The notes under the pieces are model-generated. The model searched no databases and was not told the DNA's origin. It saw nothing but the letters and a program-made list of their open reading frames with translations. Both the position numbers and the translations under genes were made by a program. From Halalkalibacter alkaliphilus (GTDB taxonomy: Bacteria > Bacillota > Bacilli > Bacillales > Bacillaceae_D), in assembly GCF_023555415.1 (NCBI RefSeq), contig NZ_JAKRYL010000006.1, positions 1 through 64,000 of the forward strand: a stretch of 64,000 nucleotides of DNA, read 5' to 3'. This document shows, in pieces, positions 9,004-17,563 of this stretch (position 1 is the first letter of the stretch; the number at the start of each line of letters is the position of its first letter).

Positions 9004-9861
9004 TTATGACTTCTTTATATGCGTCCAACCGTCTCGCTGTTCAATTTTATTTTCTTTCATTAATTTACCGAGGGCACGCTTAAATTTAGCTTTACTTATT
9101 GAAAATCTTAACTCTATATCTTCTGGTGGGGTTTTATCCCAATAAGGCATCGAGCCACCTCTCTCTTGCAAAAATGCATAAATACGCTCCGCATCTTCTT
9201 CTTGCTGCTCAGACCTAAGCGGATTCATGGTGACATTAATTCGACCATCATCCCTAACAAATTGCACGCGAGCCGTAATATACTCTCCATATCTTGGCGT
9301 GCCATTCATTTCGTCATTATGAAGAAAAGCAATATACCCTTCTTCCGTTAAAAGCAGTGCACCTTCGTCAAGAAAATGATAAACATACCCACTTACTTCT
9401 TTGTTCATCATTTCTTTCGGAGCTTTGTTGGCCGTTTTTTCAACAGGCTCTCCTTTTACGAGCTTAGCCATTAAACGTCCTCTTTTGTCCCATGTCAATG
9501 AAAGAGGGAGTTTGTCACCCGGTCTAGGCCATTGTTCACGATCGTAAGGAAGCTCGTCCATTGAAAGGAAAAGATCTCTAGAGATCCCATTATGAAAGAA
9601 AACACCGTGACCTGTTTTTACTTCAACTGCTTCTAACCATTTAACTTCACCCATTTTCAGAATAGGCTCTTCCATTGTTGCAGCTAAGCGTCCTTGGTGG
9701 TCGTGATACAAAAAGACGTCAACACTATCTCCTATATCAATGCCTTCCTTCGCTTCACGTTCATGCAGCAGAATATCTGATTTTCCGTCACTTAAAAAGT
9801 AGCCAAAGTTCGCTTTTCGGATAACCTCCAACTTAACACTATAACCAGGCTTTAATTCCAT
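9004..9861 (-). CDS. S1-like RNA-binding protein of the CvfB/YitL family
   Basis: CvfB-type proteins carry tandem S1-like RNA-binding domains and a C-terminal winged helix; in Staphylococcus aureus CvfB affects virulence gene expression. The 285-residue product fits: N-terminal MELKPGYSVKLEVIRKANFG..., further S1-like parts (YVYHFLDEGALLLTEEGYIA), and a C-terminal winged-helix-like part (ISKAKFKRALGKLMKENKIE). The start at 9861 overlaps the rsfS stop by 1 nt (TAATG), implying coupled translation. In B. subtilis the homologue yitL lies elsewhere, so its place inside the rsfS-yqeM operon is noteworthy. Confidence 0.88.
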   Translation of the reverse strand: MELKPGYSVKLEVIRKANFGYFLSDGKSDILLHEREAKEGIDIGDSVDVFLYHDHQGRLAATMEEPILKMGEVKWLEAVEVKTGHGVFFHNGISRDLFLSMDELPYDREQWPRPGDKLPLSLTWDKRGRLMAKLVKGEPVEKTANKAPKEMMNKEVSGYVYHFLDEGALLLTEEGYIAFLHNDEMNGTPRYGEYITARVQFVRDDGRINVTMNPLRSEQQEEDAERIYAFLQERGGSMPYWDKTPPEDIELRFSISKAKFKRALGKLMKENKIEQRDGWTHIKKS

Positions 9862-10214
9862 TAGCCTAATACTCCTTCTAATTCTACTACAGGGGCATCT
9901 CCCCATAATTTCTCCAAATTGTAATAAGCTCGTTCATCCTTATGGAACACATGCACAACGACATCACCTAAATCAATAAGAACCCATCTTGCTTGGTCGA
10001 ACCCTTCTAGTCGTTTAATTTCAATTCCTTGTTCTTGGACTACTTTTTTCAATTCATATGCAATAGCTTGGACTTGCTTATCTGAATTCCCATGACAAAT
10101 GACAAAATAATCAGCGATCAGTGAAACACCTTGCATATTTAGTGCAACAATATTTTCTCCTCTTTTATCATCAATCGCCTTTACTGCAAGTGATAAAGTT
10201 TCATTCACTAACAT
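9861..10214 (-). CDS. rsfS: Ribosome silencing factor RsfS
   Basis: RsfS (YqeL, DUF143) binds L14 on the 50S subunit and blocks subunit joining when nutrients are scarce. The 117-residue protein has the family core (ADYFVICHGNSDKQVQAIA and WVLIDLGDVVVHVF). I chose the ATG at 10214, 5 nt after AAAGGAGAA; a GTG one codon upstream is too close. It overlaps the end of yqeK and the next gene overlaps its stop, so translation is probably coupled throughout. Confidence 0.95.
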   Translation of the reverse strand: MLVNETLSLAVKAIDDKRGENIVALNMQGVSLIADYFVICHGNSDKQVQAIAYELKKVVQEQGIEIKRLEGFDQARWVLIDLGDVVVHVFHKDERAYYNLEKLWGDAPVVELEGVLG

Positions 10215-10782
10215 CACTTCTCCTTTTTTGTTTAATTAAATGATTGTATGTTGCAAGTGTATCTGGATAAACACGCTGTCTTCGTTTCATTAGAAAACCA
10301 ATTGTATTTTCAAGCGCTTGAATAATCGCATCATCCAAACTGACTTTTGCAAGCTCACGAACATCGTCAACACCTTTAAATTTTCGACCAGGCTCAATAT
10401 AATCAGCTAAGAAAACGACTTTTTCTAAAAGAGTCATTTCTGGCCTTCCCGTTGTATGATAGTAAATGGCATCCAGTATTTCTTTATCGTCAATGCCAAC
10501 TTCATCTTTCACAAAATATGCCCCGCATGGTGCATGTAGTAGCTCATCTCCATAATCAAGAAACGATTTATCTACTAGTTTTTCCTGAACGACCTTTTTC
10601 ATTTCTTCTTTATCGCGAAATTTTGCATAGTCATGAAAAATAGCCGCGATCTCCGCTTTTTCCTGATTAGCACCAAAGCGATTAGCAAGTTCAATAGAAG
10701 TTTCTACTACTCCTAGTGTATGAATATAACGGTGATCAGTGAGATGAAGTTTGACGATGGCCAATGCTTGTTCTCGGTTCAT
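10201..10782 (-). CDS. yqeK: HD-domain Ap4A hydrolase YqeK
   Basis: YqeK-type HD proteins hydrolyse diadenosine tetraphosphate symmetrically to ADP. The metal-binding HD pattern is visible: H18 region (DHRYIHTLGV), IFHDYAKF with the HD pair near residue 50, and the downstream YYHTTGRPEMTLLEKVVFLADYIEP block. 193 residues; ATG follows AAAGGGAG. It overlaps both nadD (46 nt) and rsfS (14 nt). Confidence 0.94.
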   Translation of the reverse strand: MNREQALAIVKLHLTDHRYIHTLGVVETSIELANRFGANQEKAEIAAIFHDYAKFRDKEEMKKVVQEKLVDKSFLDYGDELLHAPCGAYFVKDEVGIDDKEILDAIYYHTTGRPEMTLLEKVVFLADYIEPGRKFKGVDDVRELAKVSLDDAIIQALENTIGFLMKRRQRVYPDTLATYNHLIKQKRRSDVSE

Positions 10783-11350
10783 ATAGCTCCCTTTCTTTCA
10801 CCAATGCTTCCACACTATTTGGAACCATATACGTAATCGGTTTTCCTTCTTGAACCCTCTTGCGAATTGCAGTTGATGAAATATCCACTTGGGCCATTTC
10901 CAAAAGATGAACTTGCTTGGAATAATTAGTTGTATCCACCGAAGACCCTGGACGCTTCACACCTATGAATGTAACTAACTCCAATAATTCATCGACTTTT
11001 TCCCATTTAGGCAAATACTCAATCATATCTCCGCCAATCAAAAAATAAAACTCATAAGTTGGATATAATTGTTTCAACTGTCTCATTGTGTCAATTGTGT
11101 ATGATGGTCCTTCCCTTTCTAACTCAATCGTATTAACATAAAATTGTTCATGATCATCTGTAGCCCCTACAAGCATATCAACCCGATCTTGATTTGAAGC
11201 AAGATCATCGCTTTCTTTGTGTGGGGGAACATTAACAGGAATAAACCAAATTTCATCTAACTCAAATTCAACTAACACTTCTTGAGCAAATAACAAGTGT
11301 CCTAAATGAGGAGGATTAAATGTTCCTCCAAATAATCCAATTTTTTTCAT
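10736..11350 (-). CDS. nadD: Nicotinate-nucleotide adenylyltransferase
   Basis: NadD joins nicotinate mononucleotide to AMP in NAD synthesis. The nucleotidyltransferase motif GGTFNPPHLGH is at residues 8-18 and the ISSTAIRKRV motif is near the C-terminus. The 204-residue length is close to the B. subtilis enzyme (189), with a short extra tail. It overlaps yqeK by 46 nt inside the yqeH operon. Confidence 0.96.
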   Translation of the reverse strand: MKKIGLFGGTFNPPHLGHLLFAQEVLVEFELDEIWFIPVNVPPHKESDDLASNQDRVDMLVGATDDHEQFYVNTIELEREGPSYTIDTMRQLKQLYPTYEFYFLIGGDMIEYLPKWEKVDELLELVTFIGVKRPGSSVDTTNYSKQVHLLEMAQVDISSTAIRKRVQEGKPITYMVPNSVEALVKERELYEPRTSIGHRQTSSH

Positions 11351-11373
11351 TATCTCACTCTCCTGCTCTTTAC

Positions 11374-11667
11374 TTAAGAAGGGAGAACTAATTCCTTATT
11401 TTCTTTAGACTCTTTGTATAAGACAATCGTGTTCCCAATGACTTGAACGAGCTCTGCTCCTGTTTGTGCAACAAGTCGTTCTACTACGTCATCTTTCTCT
11501 TCCTCACAATTTTGCAAGATGCTAATCTTTAGTAGTTCTCTTGCTTCTAAAGCATCCTCTATTTGTTTACTCATATTATCATTTACTCCACCTTTTCCTA
11601 CTTGGAAAATTGGGTTTAAATGATGAGCTTTTGAACGTAAAAACCTCTTTTGTTTACCAGTTAACAT
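11374..11667 (-). CDS. yhbY: Ribosome assembly RNA-binding protein YhbY (YqeI)
   Basis: A small CRM-domain protein associated with 50S assembly. The 97-residue sequence starts MLTGKQKRFLRSKAHHLNPIFQVGKGGV and contains the CRM GNTIVLYK end motif. It overlaps the aroE end by 7 nt and precedes nadD by 23 nt, as in B. subtilis. Confidence 0.95.
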   Translation of the reverse strand: MLTGKQKRFLRSKAHHLNPIFQVGKGGVNDNMSKQIEDALEARELLKISILQNCEEEKDDVVERLVAQTGAELVQVIGNTIVLYKESKENKELVLPS

Positions 11668-12506
11668 GTTGTTCCTCCTAATTGTTCTAATACTATTTTC
11701 CTCATCCGATTTCGATCAGGGGTTACTCCATTCCAGTGTTCAAATGAAAGTGCAGCTTGATTGACAAACATTCCAACACCATTGATTGTTGTGGCCCCTT
11801 CTTTTTTTGCCACTTTCAATAGCTTTGTTTCTAACGGGTTATAAATAAGGTCACAAACTACAGCCTCTCTTTTTAAATTTCCTAAGTCTAGTGGCATATC
11901 CTCTATGTTTGGACTCATTCCAACAGAAGTGGTATTAATAATGACATCATACTCATCTAGACTCTTTTCTGCTTGTGCACGATCAACCGCTTCGGCTGGA
12001 GTCTTCAACGTCTTTGCCAATTGTACGATCGGATCCGCCTTTTCTATTGTTCGATTTGTAATAGCTAGATGCCTAATGCCATATAGCATGAGTGCGGTAG
12101 CCACACCCCTTGCAGCACCACCTGCGCCAATTAGTAATAGCCGTTTGTCTTTCAGGTCTTCATTTAGTTCCTCTATTAATGACTGAACAAACCCCCGACC
12201 ATCTGTATTGTATCCAATTAACTTTCCATTTTGATTCACAATCGTGTTGACAGCACCTATAAGACGAGCTTCTTCATCAATCTCATCCAAATATTCCATA
12301 ACAGCAACCTTATGCGGAACAGTTACATTGCAGCCCGCTATTTGCAAAGCTCTTATACCATGAACGGCCTCTTTGACGAACTCGGGCTCTACATCAAAAG
12401 CATGATACGTTGCTTCAATTCCAATCTGATTAAATGCGTCGTTATGAATGTTCGGAGACATTGAATGCCCTACCGGATGACCTAATAAACCAAAAACTTT
12501 CCCCAC
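11661..12506 (-). CDS. aroE: Shikimate dehydrogenase (NADP+)
   Basis: Reduces 3-dehydroshikimate to shikimate in the chorismate pathway. Substrate-site residues are in place: SMSPNIHN near residue 15, the catalytic lysine in VPHK (K66) and NTDGRGF (D102). The NADP motif GAGGAARG is at 127-134. The start is GTG at 12506 after GGGAGGAG. It lies in the yqeH operon between yqeH and yhbY, 86 nt after yqeH with a 12-bp hairpin in the gap. Confidence 0.96.
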   Translation of the reverse strand: MGKVFGLLGHPVGHSMSPNIHNDAFNQIGIEATYHAFDVEPEFVKEAVHGIRALQIAGCNVTVPHKVAVMEYLDEIDEEARLIGAVNTIVNQNGKLIGYNTDGRGFVQSLIEELNEDLKDKRLLLIGAGGAARGVATALMLYGIRHLAITNRTIEKADPIVQLAKTLKTPAEAVDRAQAEKSLDEYDVIINTTSVGMSPNIEDMPLDLGNLKREAVVCDLIYNPLETKLLKVAKKEGATTINGVGMFVNQAALSFEHWNGVTPDRNRMRKIVLEQLGGTTC

Positions 12507-12546
12507 CTAAAACTCCTCCCAACAAAGCGTTCATTTTCTAAAGTCT

Positions 12547-12579
12547 GTTCAAAAAGGGGTGATTTTTCCCTTTTTGAAC
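12547..12579 (-). other. Perfect hairpin between yqeH and aroE
   Basis: GTTCAAAAAGGG / CCCTTTTTGAAC, a 12-bp perfect stem with a 9-nt loop. There is no U-run downstream on the minus strand, so it is more likely a processing or stability element within the operon than a full terminator. Confidence 0.55.
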
Positions 12580-12592
12580 AATTGAACGCACC

Positions 12593-13702
12593 TTATATAA
12601 TTGATTCTCTAATTGTCACATTAACTCCTTTTGGGGCATATCCTTCTACTTCTATATTCGTTCCGTTCACTGTGACCCATCCTAATCCTGAAAAGACAAT
12701 GTCAACCTTCTTATCTTTAATACGAAATGTATGCTTTACAAGTGGAGGGAGTGATTCCTTACTTTTGTTGCCAGGAGGCGTTAAAAGCTCTCCTAAATGA
12801 TTTTGATACAGCTCTTCTGCCTTTTCTCTTTTCGTTCTGTGAATTTTTAGTTCATTTGAAACATAGCAAGTAAAGGATGTTCTATCTCCTGCAACAAAGT
12901 CAAAACGACCAAGCCCACCTAAATATAAAGTTTGTCCTTCATTTAATTGGAAAACCATTGGCTTTATTTCCTTTTTGGGCGTAATTACTTTTAGCTCTTG
13001 CTTATCTATATAATGAGCCATTTGATGATGATTAATAATTCCTGGGGTATCATATAATGCTTTTCCATCATCAAGTGGGATATCGATCATATCTAATGTT
13101 GTACCAGGAAAGTGAGAAGTTGTAATTAACTGCTCAGTATCCCCACCAAATGCCTTAATCATTTGATTGATAAACGTTGATTTTCCTACGTTTGTACAGC
13201 CAACAATATAAACATCCTGCCCCTTTCGCAGTCGATCTATCTCAGAAGCAACCTCCTCTATTCCAATTGCTTTTTCAGCACTCATCAACAAAACATCGAT
13301 CGGCTTTAGACCGAGATCTTTTGCAGACTTTTTCATCCAATTTACTAATCGGTTATGATTAAGTGATTTTGGCAAAAGGTCTACTTTATTTCCAACTAAC
13401 AAAACATCATTTCCACCGACAAATCGGTGCAGGCCTGGTAGCCAGCTTCCTGTAAAATCAAAAATATCAACAATTTTCACTATCAATGCTTTCTTTTGTC
13501 CTAATCCATTTAATATTTTTAAGAAATCGTCATCAGTTAGTGAAACATCTTGTACTTCATTATAATGAGTTAGACGGAAACAACGTTGACAAATAATCAC
13601 ATCTCTTTTTAGTGCAGACGCGGGTGCATACCCAAGACTATCTTTTGACTCAGTTTGGATCGCTACACCGCAACCTGCACAAATTGTATTTCTTTCTTCC
13701 AT
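12593..13702 (-). CDS. yqeH: Circularly permuted GTPase YqeH (30S assembly)
   Basis: YqeH is needed for 30S subunit maturation. The motif order shows circular permutation: N-terminal zinc finger (CAGC...CQRC, residues 8-41), NKVD (G4, 105-108), SAEK (G5, 141-144), the P-loop GCTNVGKS (168-175) and DTPG (G3, 218-221), followed by the C-terminal RNA-binding region. 369 residues. In B. subtilis yqeG precedes it; here no yqeG is found upstream. It heads the minus-strand operon. Confidence 0.97.
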   Translation of the reverse strand: MEERNTICAGCGVAIQTESKDSLGYAPASALKRDVIICQRCFRLTHYNEVQDVSLTDDDFLKILNGLGQKKALIVKIVDIFDFTGSWLPGLHRFVGGNDVLLVGNKVDLLPKSLNHNRLVNWMKKSAKDLGLKPIDVLLMSAEKAIGIEEVASEIDRLRKGQDVYIVGCTNVGKSTFINQMIKAFGGDTEQLITTSHFPGTTLDMIDIPLDDGKALYDTPGIINHHQMAHYIDKQELKVITPKKEIKPMVFQLNEGQTLYLGGLGRFDFVAGDRTSFTCYVSNELKIHRTKREKAEELYQNHLGELLTPPGNKSKESLPPLVKHTFRIKDKKVDIVFSGLGWVTVNGTNIEVEGYAPKGVNVTIRESII

Positions 13703-13964
13703 AGTATCCTCCTACTTTTCATCCTTCTTTAACCTACTTACTTCTATTATGAGAGACAATCGATCCATTCATCCCGACAGTTGAATTGCCGATTGTTGAC
13801 AGTATTTTACGCACTAAATGCCACGTCTACCAAACTTTAACTATACCTTTTGTTATTTTTTTTTTCAAATGTAATGGTCAGAAAACGACGTTATTTCAAA
13901 AAAACTGTTATTATTTTCAACTTTTCAAAAAATTTTTCGACAAAACTAAGCACTAATCAACACC

Positions 13965-14064
13965 TGTGGATAACTTTATACACGCTATCCCCTTAATATC
14001 ATAAGGGTTTCCTATTGGTAATAAACAGGAAACTAACAACTTATCCACCTAGCAGTGTGGATAA
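13965..14064 (+). promoter_or_regulatory. Cluster of four DnaA boxes upstream of sda
   Basis: Four matches to the DnaA box TTATNCACA: TGTGGATAA at 13965-13973 and 14056-14064 (perfect on the minus strand), TTATACACG at 13976-13984 and TTATCCACC at 14041-14049 (one mismatch each). The first lies 254 nt before the sda ATG. B. subtilis sda is activated by DnaA in response to replication stress, so the cluster is probably its control region. The rest of the 516-bp gap (13703-14218) holds no gene. Confidence 0.8.
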
Positions 14065-14067
14065 TTA

Positions 14068-14079
14068 GAACAGTTGTTC
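14068..14079. promoter_or_regulatory. Possible LexA (SOS) box at sda
   Basis: GAAC-AGTT-GTTC is a perfect inverted pair with the 4-nt spacing of the Bacillus LexA site (CGAAC-N4-GTTCG-like core). It lies next to the last DnaA box. It matches the core but not every flanking position; binding is an inference. Confidence 0.4.
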
Positions 14080-14218
14080 TATTTCTGAAGTCGTGATAGG
14101 ATTAAAACACATTAAGGACAACTTAGTAATTTATTCACTTAGAACTGATTCTATTCCTATAAACTTGGCCAAACTAATTACGGAGGAGGTGAACCTGTCG
14201 AATTTTGACAGGAAACAA

Positions 14219-14359
14219 ATGCAAAACCTTTCTGATGAATTATTAATTGAGACATATTACAAAGCAGTTGAATTAAACTTGAACCATGATTTTATTGAAT
14301 TAATACGTATGGAAATAGCGAAACGTTCCCTCTCTGATAAAATAAAACTATCATCATAA
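14219..14359 (+). CDS. sda: Sporulation checkpoint inhibitor Sda
   Basis: Sda is a small helical-hairpin protein that blocks the sporulation kinase KinA when DNA replication is disturbed. The 46-residue product [20 protein letters not shown]... closely matches B. subtilis Sda (46 residues, [13 protein letters not shown]...NRDFIELI). The frame is open to 14093, but homology begins at the ATG at 14219. A strong ribosome-binding site (GGAGGAGGTG, 14182-14191) lies 27 nt upstream and is separated from this ATG by a 6-bp hairpin (see findings); an earlier non-ATG start with a short extension is possible. Confidence 0.93.
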   Translation: MQNLSDELLIETYYKAVELNLNHDFIELIRMEIAKRSLSDKIKLSS

Positions 14360-14362
14360 TGC

Positions 14363-14398
14363 AAAAGGCAGCCATCACAACGATAGCTGCCTTTTTTT
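14363..14398 (+). terminator. sda terminator
   Basis: AAAAGGCAGC / GCTGCCTTTT stem, 13-nt loop and seven U residues, directly after the sda stop. Confidence 0.9.
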
Positions 14399-14488
14399 AT
14401 GTGCCTGTCCCAAAGTCCAGAATAGAGGCGGCAATGGATCCGTTCGCTACTCTCCATGAGTGTGTATGCGACTACTCTCATTGCTTCG

Positions 14489-14517
14489 GGGTGTCTCAAA
14501 GGTTAGTTTTGACACCC
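14489..14517 (-). terminator. Possible terminator of the small membrane-protein gene
   Basis: GGGTGTC / GACACCC stem extended by CAAA/TTTTG pairs, about 25 nt after the stop of the minus-strand gene at 14541. The U-run is poor. Confidence 0.4.
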
Positions 14518-14540
14518 TCCTTTATATATAGACTGCCAAC

Positions 14541-14771
14541 TCATTCACTACGTTCTGGAGTACGATTACCAATACGAATATATTCTCTTGGCTGGAACGG
14601 GAATGTAGTCGGAACGACATTATCATGCAGTTGTTGGATTGTCACATTGTTCGGCCCATCAAGTCCCTTCTCATGAATCGTACGATTATTAAATTCATTA
14701 GCGTACCACCCACCAGAAAATAGGACAAGAAAAATACATACTGCCGCTAACCCCTTCTGCTTATTGTTCAT
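14541..14771 (-). CDS. Small membrane-anchored or secreted protein, unknown
   Basis: A 76-residue protein that I do not recognise. It has a short basic N-terminus (MNNKQKG) and one hydrophobic helix (about residues 8-24), then a polar part. The helix could be a membrane anchor or an uncleaved signal sequence. ATG at 14771 follows TAGGAG with 8-nt spacing, which supports it as a real gene over the longer frame to 14906. It sits alone between sda and the mrp operon, opposite to both. Confidence 0.6.
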   Translation of the reverse strand: MNNKQKGLAAVCIFLVLFSGGWYANEFNNRTIHEKGLDGPNNVTIQQLHDNVVPTTFPFQPREYIRIGNRTPERSE

Positions 14772-15145
14772 TGTTGTCACTCCTATTTGTGGTAACTCTT
14801 TAACGTTCGTCTTACAAAAAAAATACTTGCTTTGTTTATAGACTGTCGCACCATTCCAAAAAATATACATACTTTTTCCAATTTCAATGAAATTAATCAT
14901 GGACATCCTCTATTTTTTCATTACAAAAAAATTTTTTTCTTTTATTTTTTCTCATTTCTACATATTTAATAAGTTTTTGAAATTTGGTAAATGCTAAGAA
15001 CGTCTTGGATGCACGTGTCTAAAAAGTAGGTTATACTTTTATTTAGTCTTCGAGGATTGTGTATTTTGCAGGAAAATTTTGAGGGTAAATGAAGAAGGAT
15101 TTACACAAGTTATAACTGTTTAAAGTAAAGAAGGAGGTATGTCAA
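14772..15145. other. A+T-rich gap before the mrp operon
   Basis: A 374-bp gap with no further gene. It contains long A and T tracts (about 14920-14950) and must hold the mrp promoter, but I could not find a -35/-10 pair with proper spacing; a TATACT at about 15033 is the best -10-like string. Confidence 0.4.
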
Positions 15146-17563
15146 TTGACGGTTTTACATTGGGCTACAATCTCCCCATTTTTGTTAGCCATTTTGATCC
15201 CTTTTTTGTATAAGTACGTAAGACCAATACATACGGGGTGGTTTGTCCTTGTACTCCCGCTCGTCTTATTTATTTATTTCATCCAGTATTTGCCGTTAAC
15301 GTCCGCTGGAGAAGTTATTGAACACACTGTCCCTTGGGTTCCTTCTCTCGGGATTAATTTTACTGTTTATCTGGATGGGTTAAGTTTGCTGTTTCTACTG
15401 CTGATAACAGGGATCGGAACTCTAGTTATTCTTTATTCGATCTATTATTTATCTAAGAAGACAGAGAAGCTTAACAACTTTTATGTTTACTTGTTAATGT
15501 TTATGGGGGCTATGTTAGGTGTTGTTTTATCTGATAACTTAATCGTTCTCTATGTATTCTGGGAATTAACAAGTTTAGCTTCATCCCTTCTAATTAGTTA
15601 TTGGTTCCACCGTGAGAAATCTACTTATGGTGCCCAAAAGTCAATGCTAATTACTGTGTTTGGTGGTTTATCGATGCTTGGTGGTTTCTCTCTCATGTAT
15701 GTCATGACAGGAACATTTAGCATTCGCGAAATCATTGCTAATGTTGACTTAGTAACAACAAGTACTCTCTTTTTACCTGCAATGCTCCTGATTTTGCTAG
15801 GTGCATTTACAAAATCAGCACAATTCCCGTTTCATATTTGGTTACCGGATGCTATGGAAGCACCTACACCAGTAAGTGCCTACTTACACTCAGCAACAAT
15901 GGTTAAAGCTGGAATCTATTTAGTAGCTCGTCTTACTCCTGTTTTTGGCGGGGCTGCAGAATGGTTCTGGATCTTATCAATATTTGGAATCGTAACACTT
16001 TGTTGGGGTTCAATATCTGCCGTTCGTCAAAAAGACCTTAAATCCATTCTTGCTTTCTCCACAATTAGTCAGCTTGGGTTAATTATGTGTTTACTTGGTC
16101 TTGGTTCGGCATCTCTTTACTATGGTTATGGTACTGATACGATCTATACAACAGCGATTCTTGCTGCTGTGTTCCATCTGATAAACCATGCTACGTTTAA
16201 AGGCAGCTTGTTCATGACTGCCGGAATCATTGATCATGAAACTGGTACGAGGGACATTCGTAAACTTGGCGGCTTAATGACAATTATGCCAGTAACATTT
16301 ACTATTTCTCTTATTGGTCTTGCTTCAATGGCTGGCCTACCACCGTTTAACGGTTTCTTAAGTAAAGAAATGTTCTTTACTGGAGTGTTGAACTCAACAG
16401 AACTTAATATCTTCAATATGCAGACATGGGGGATGCTTTTCCCAATTCTTGCTTGGATTGCGAGTGTATTTACGTTTGTTTATTGTATGATTATGTTCTT
16501 TAAAACTTTCACAGGTAAGTTTCAGCCAGAAAAGCTTGATGTTAAGCATGTACATGAAGCACCAGTTGGAATGTTAATCAGTCCAATTGTTTTAGGGTCT
16601 TTAGTTGTGATATTCGGCTTATTCCCTAATTTATTAGCTTACACCTTAATTGAACCAGCCATGGCTTCGATCCTGCCTAATTTGCTAGGGCCGGATGACA
16701 GATTCTACGTAAACATTTATCATTGGCACGGGTTTAATACAGAGTTATTTATGACGATTGGAGTCATCGTTATTGGTACATTCATCTTCTTAATGATGAA
16801 AAAATGGGCTAAGATGGCTTTCTATTTAAAAGAAAGAGATCCACTAAATTGGTTCTATGATCGTTCTTTAACTGGGTTAATTAGCGGTTCTCAATTTGCA
16901 ACAAGAATCCAAATGACAGGTTTATTGCGCGATTACTTCGCTTATATGTCTGTGTTTATGATTTTGCTCTTTGCTTATACAATGTATCGTTACGATGCAT
17001 TTGCCATTGATACAGTCAATACTACTGGTATTGATCCATTTATGTGGATCTTATCGATTGTATTTATCGGGGCAACAGTTGTCATTCCGTTTATTAATCA
17101 TCGGATCACAGCTATTGTCGTTGTCGGTGTCATTGGATTTCTATTAGCATTGTTCTTTGTTGTCTTCCGTGCACCAGATTTAGCTTTAACACAATTACTT
17201 GTTGAAACGGTCACAGTCGTACTCTTCATGTTAGTGTTCTACCACTTGCCTGAGCTGCGTAAAGAATCGTTTAAGCCAAGATTTAACATTGTTAATTTAA
17301 TTATTTCAATTGCTGTAGGTGCGTTAGTAACAGCTATTGCTTTTAGTGCATCTGCCCTTGGAAACGAAGCAGGGTTTGAATCAATTGCTGAATATTTCAT
17401 TCAAAATTCAAAAGAGCTAGCTGGTGGATATAACATGGTTAACGTAATATTAGTTGACTTCCGGGGACTTGATACTTTACTTGAAGTACTTGTGCTTGGT
17501 ATTGCAGCTCTTGGGGTTGTAACTCTTATTAAACTTAGAATGACAGGGAGGGAAGATGTGTGA
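15146..17563 (+). CDS. mrpA: Na+/H+ antiporter subunit MrpA
   Basis: MrpA is the largest subunit of the Mrp cation/proton antiporter. This complex of seven membrane proteins exports Na+ in exchange for H+ and is essential for alkaline pH homeostasis in alkaliphiles. The 805-residue protein is an NADH dehydrogenase ND5-like polytopic protein with an extra C-terminal MrpB-like domain. The family core is visible (LYVFWELTSLASSLLISYWFH, FPFHIWLPDAMEAPTPVSAYLHSATMVKAG). The sequence is, from memory, very close to MrpA of B. pseudofirmus OF4. The start is TTG at 15146 after AAGGAGG. It heads mrpABCDEFG and overlaps mrpB by 4 nt. Confidence 0.98.
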   Translation: MTVLHWATISPFLLAILIPFLYKYVRPIHTGWFVLVLPLVLFIYFIQYLPLTSAGEVIEHTVPWVPSLGINFTVYLDGLSLLFLLLITGIGTLVILYSIYYLSKKTEKLNNFYVYLLMFMGAMLGVVLSDNLIVLYVFWELTSLASSLLISYWFHREKSTYGAQKSMLITVFGGLSMLGGFSLMYVMTGTFSIREIIANVDLVTTSTLFLPAMLLILLGAFTKSAQFPFHIWLPDAMEAPTPVSAYLHSATMVKAGIYLVARLTPVFGGAAEWFWILSIFGIVTLCWGSISAVRQKDLKSILAFSTISQLGLIMCLLGLGSASLYYGYGTDTIYTTAILAAVFHLINHATFKGSLFMTAGIIDHETGTRDIRKLGGLMTIMPVTFTISLIGLASMAGLPPFNGFLSKEMFFTGVLNSTELNIFNMQTWGMLFPILAWIASVFTFVYCMIMFFKTFTGKFQPEKLDVKHVHEAPVGMLISPIVLGSLVVIFGLFPNLLAYTLIEPAMASILPNLLGPDDRFYVNIYHWHGFNTELFMTIGVIVIGTFIFLMMKKWAKMAFYLKERDPLNWFYDRSLTGLISGSQFATRIQMTGLLRDYFAYMSVFMILLFAYTMYRYDAFAIDTVNTTGIDPFMWILSIVFIGATVVIPFINHRITAIVVVGVIGFLLALFFVVFRAPDLALTQLLVETVTVVLFMLVFYHLPELRKESFKPRFNIVNLIISIAVGALVTAIAFSASALGNEAGFESIAEYFIQNSKELAGGYNMVNVILVDFRGLDTLLEVLVLGIAALGVVTLIKLRMTGREDV

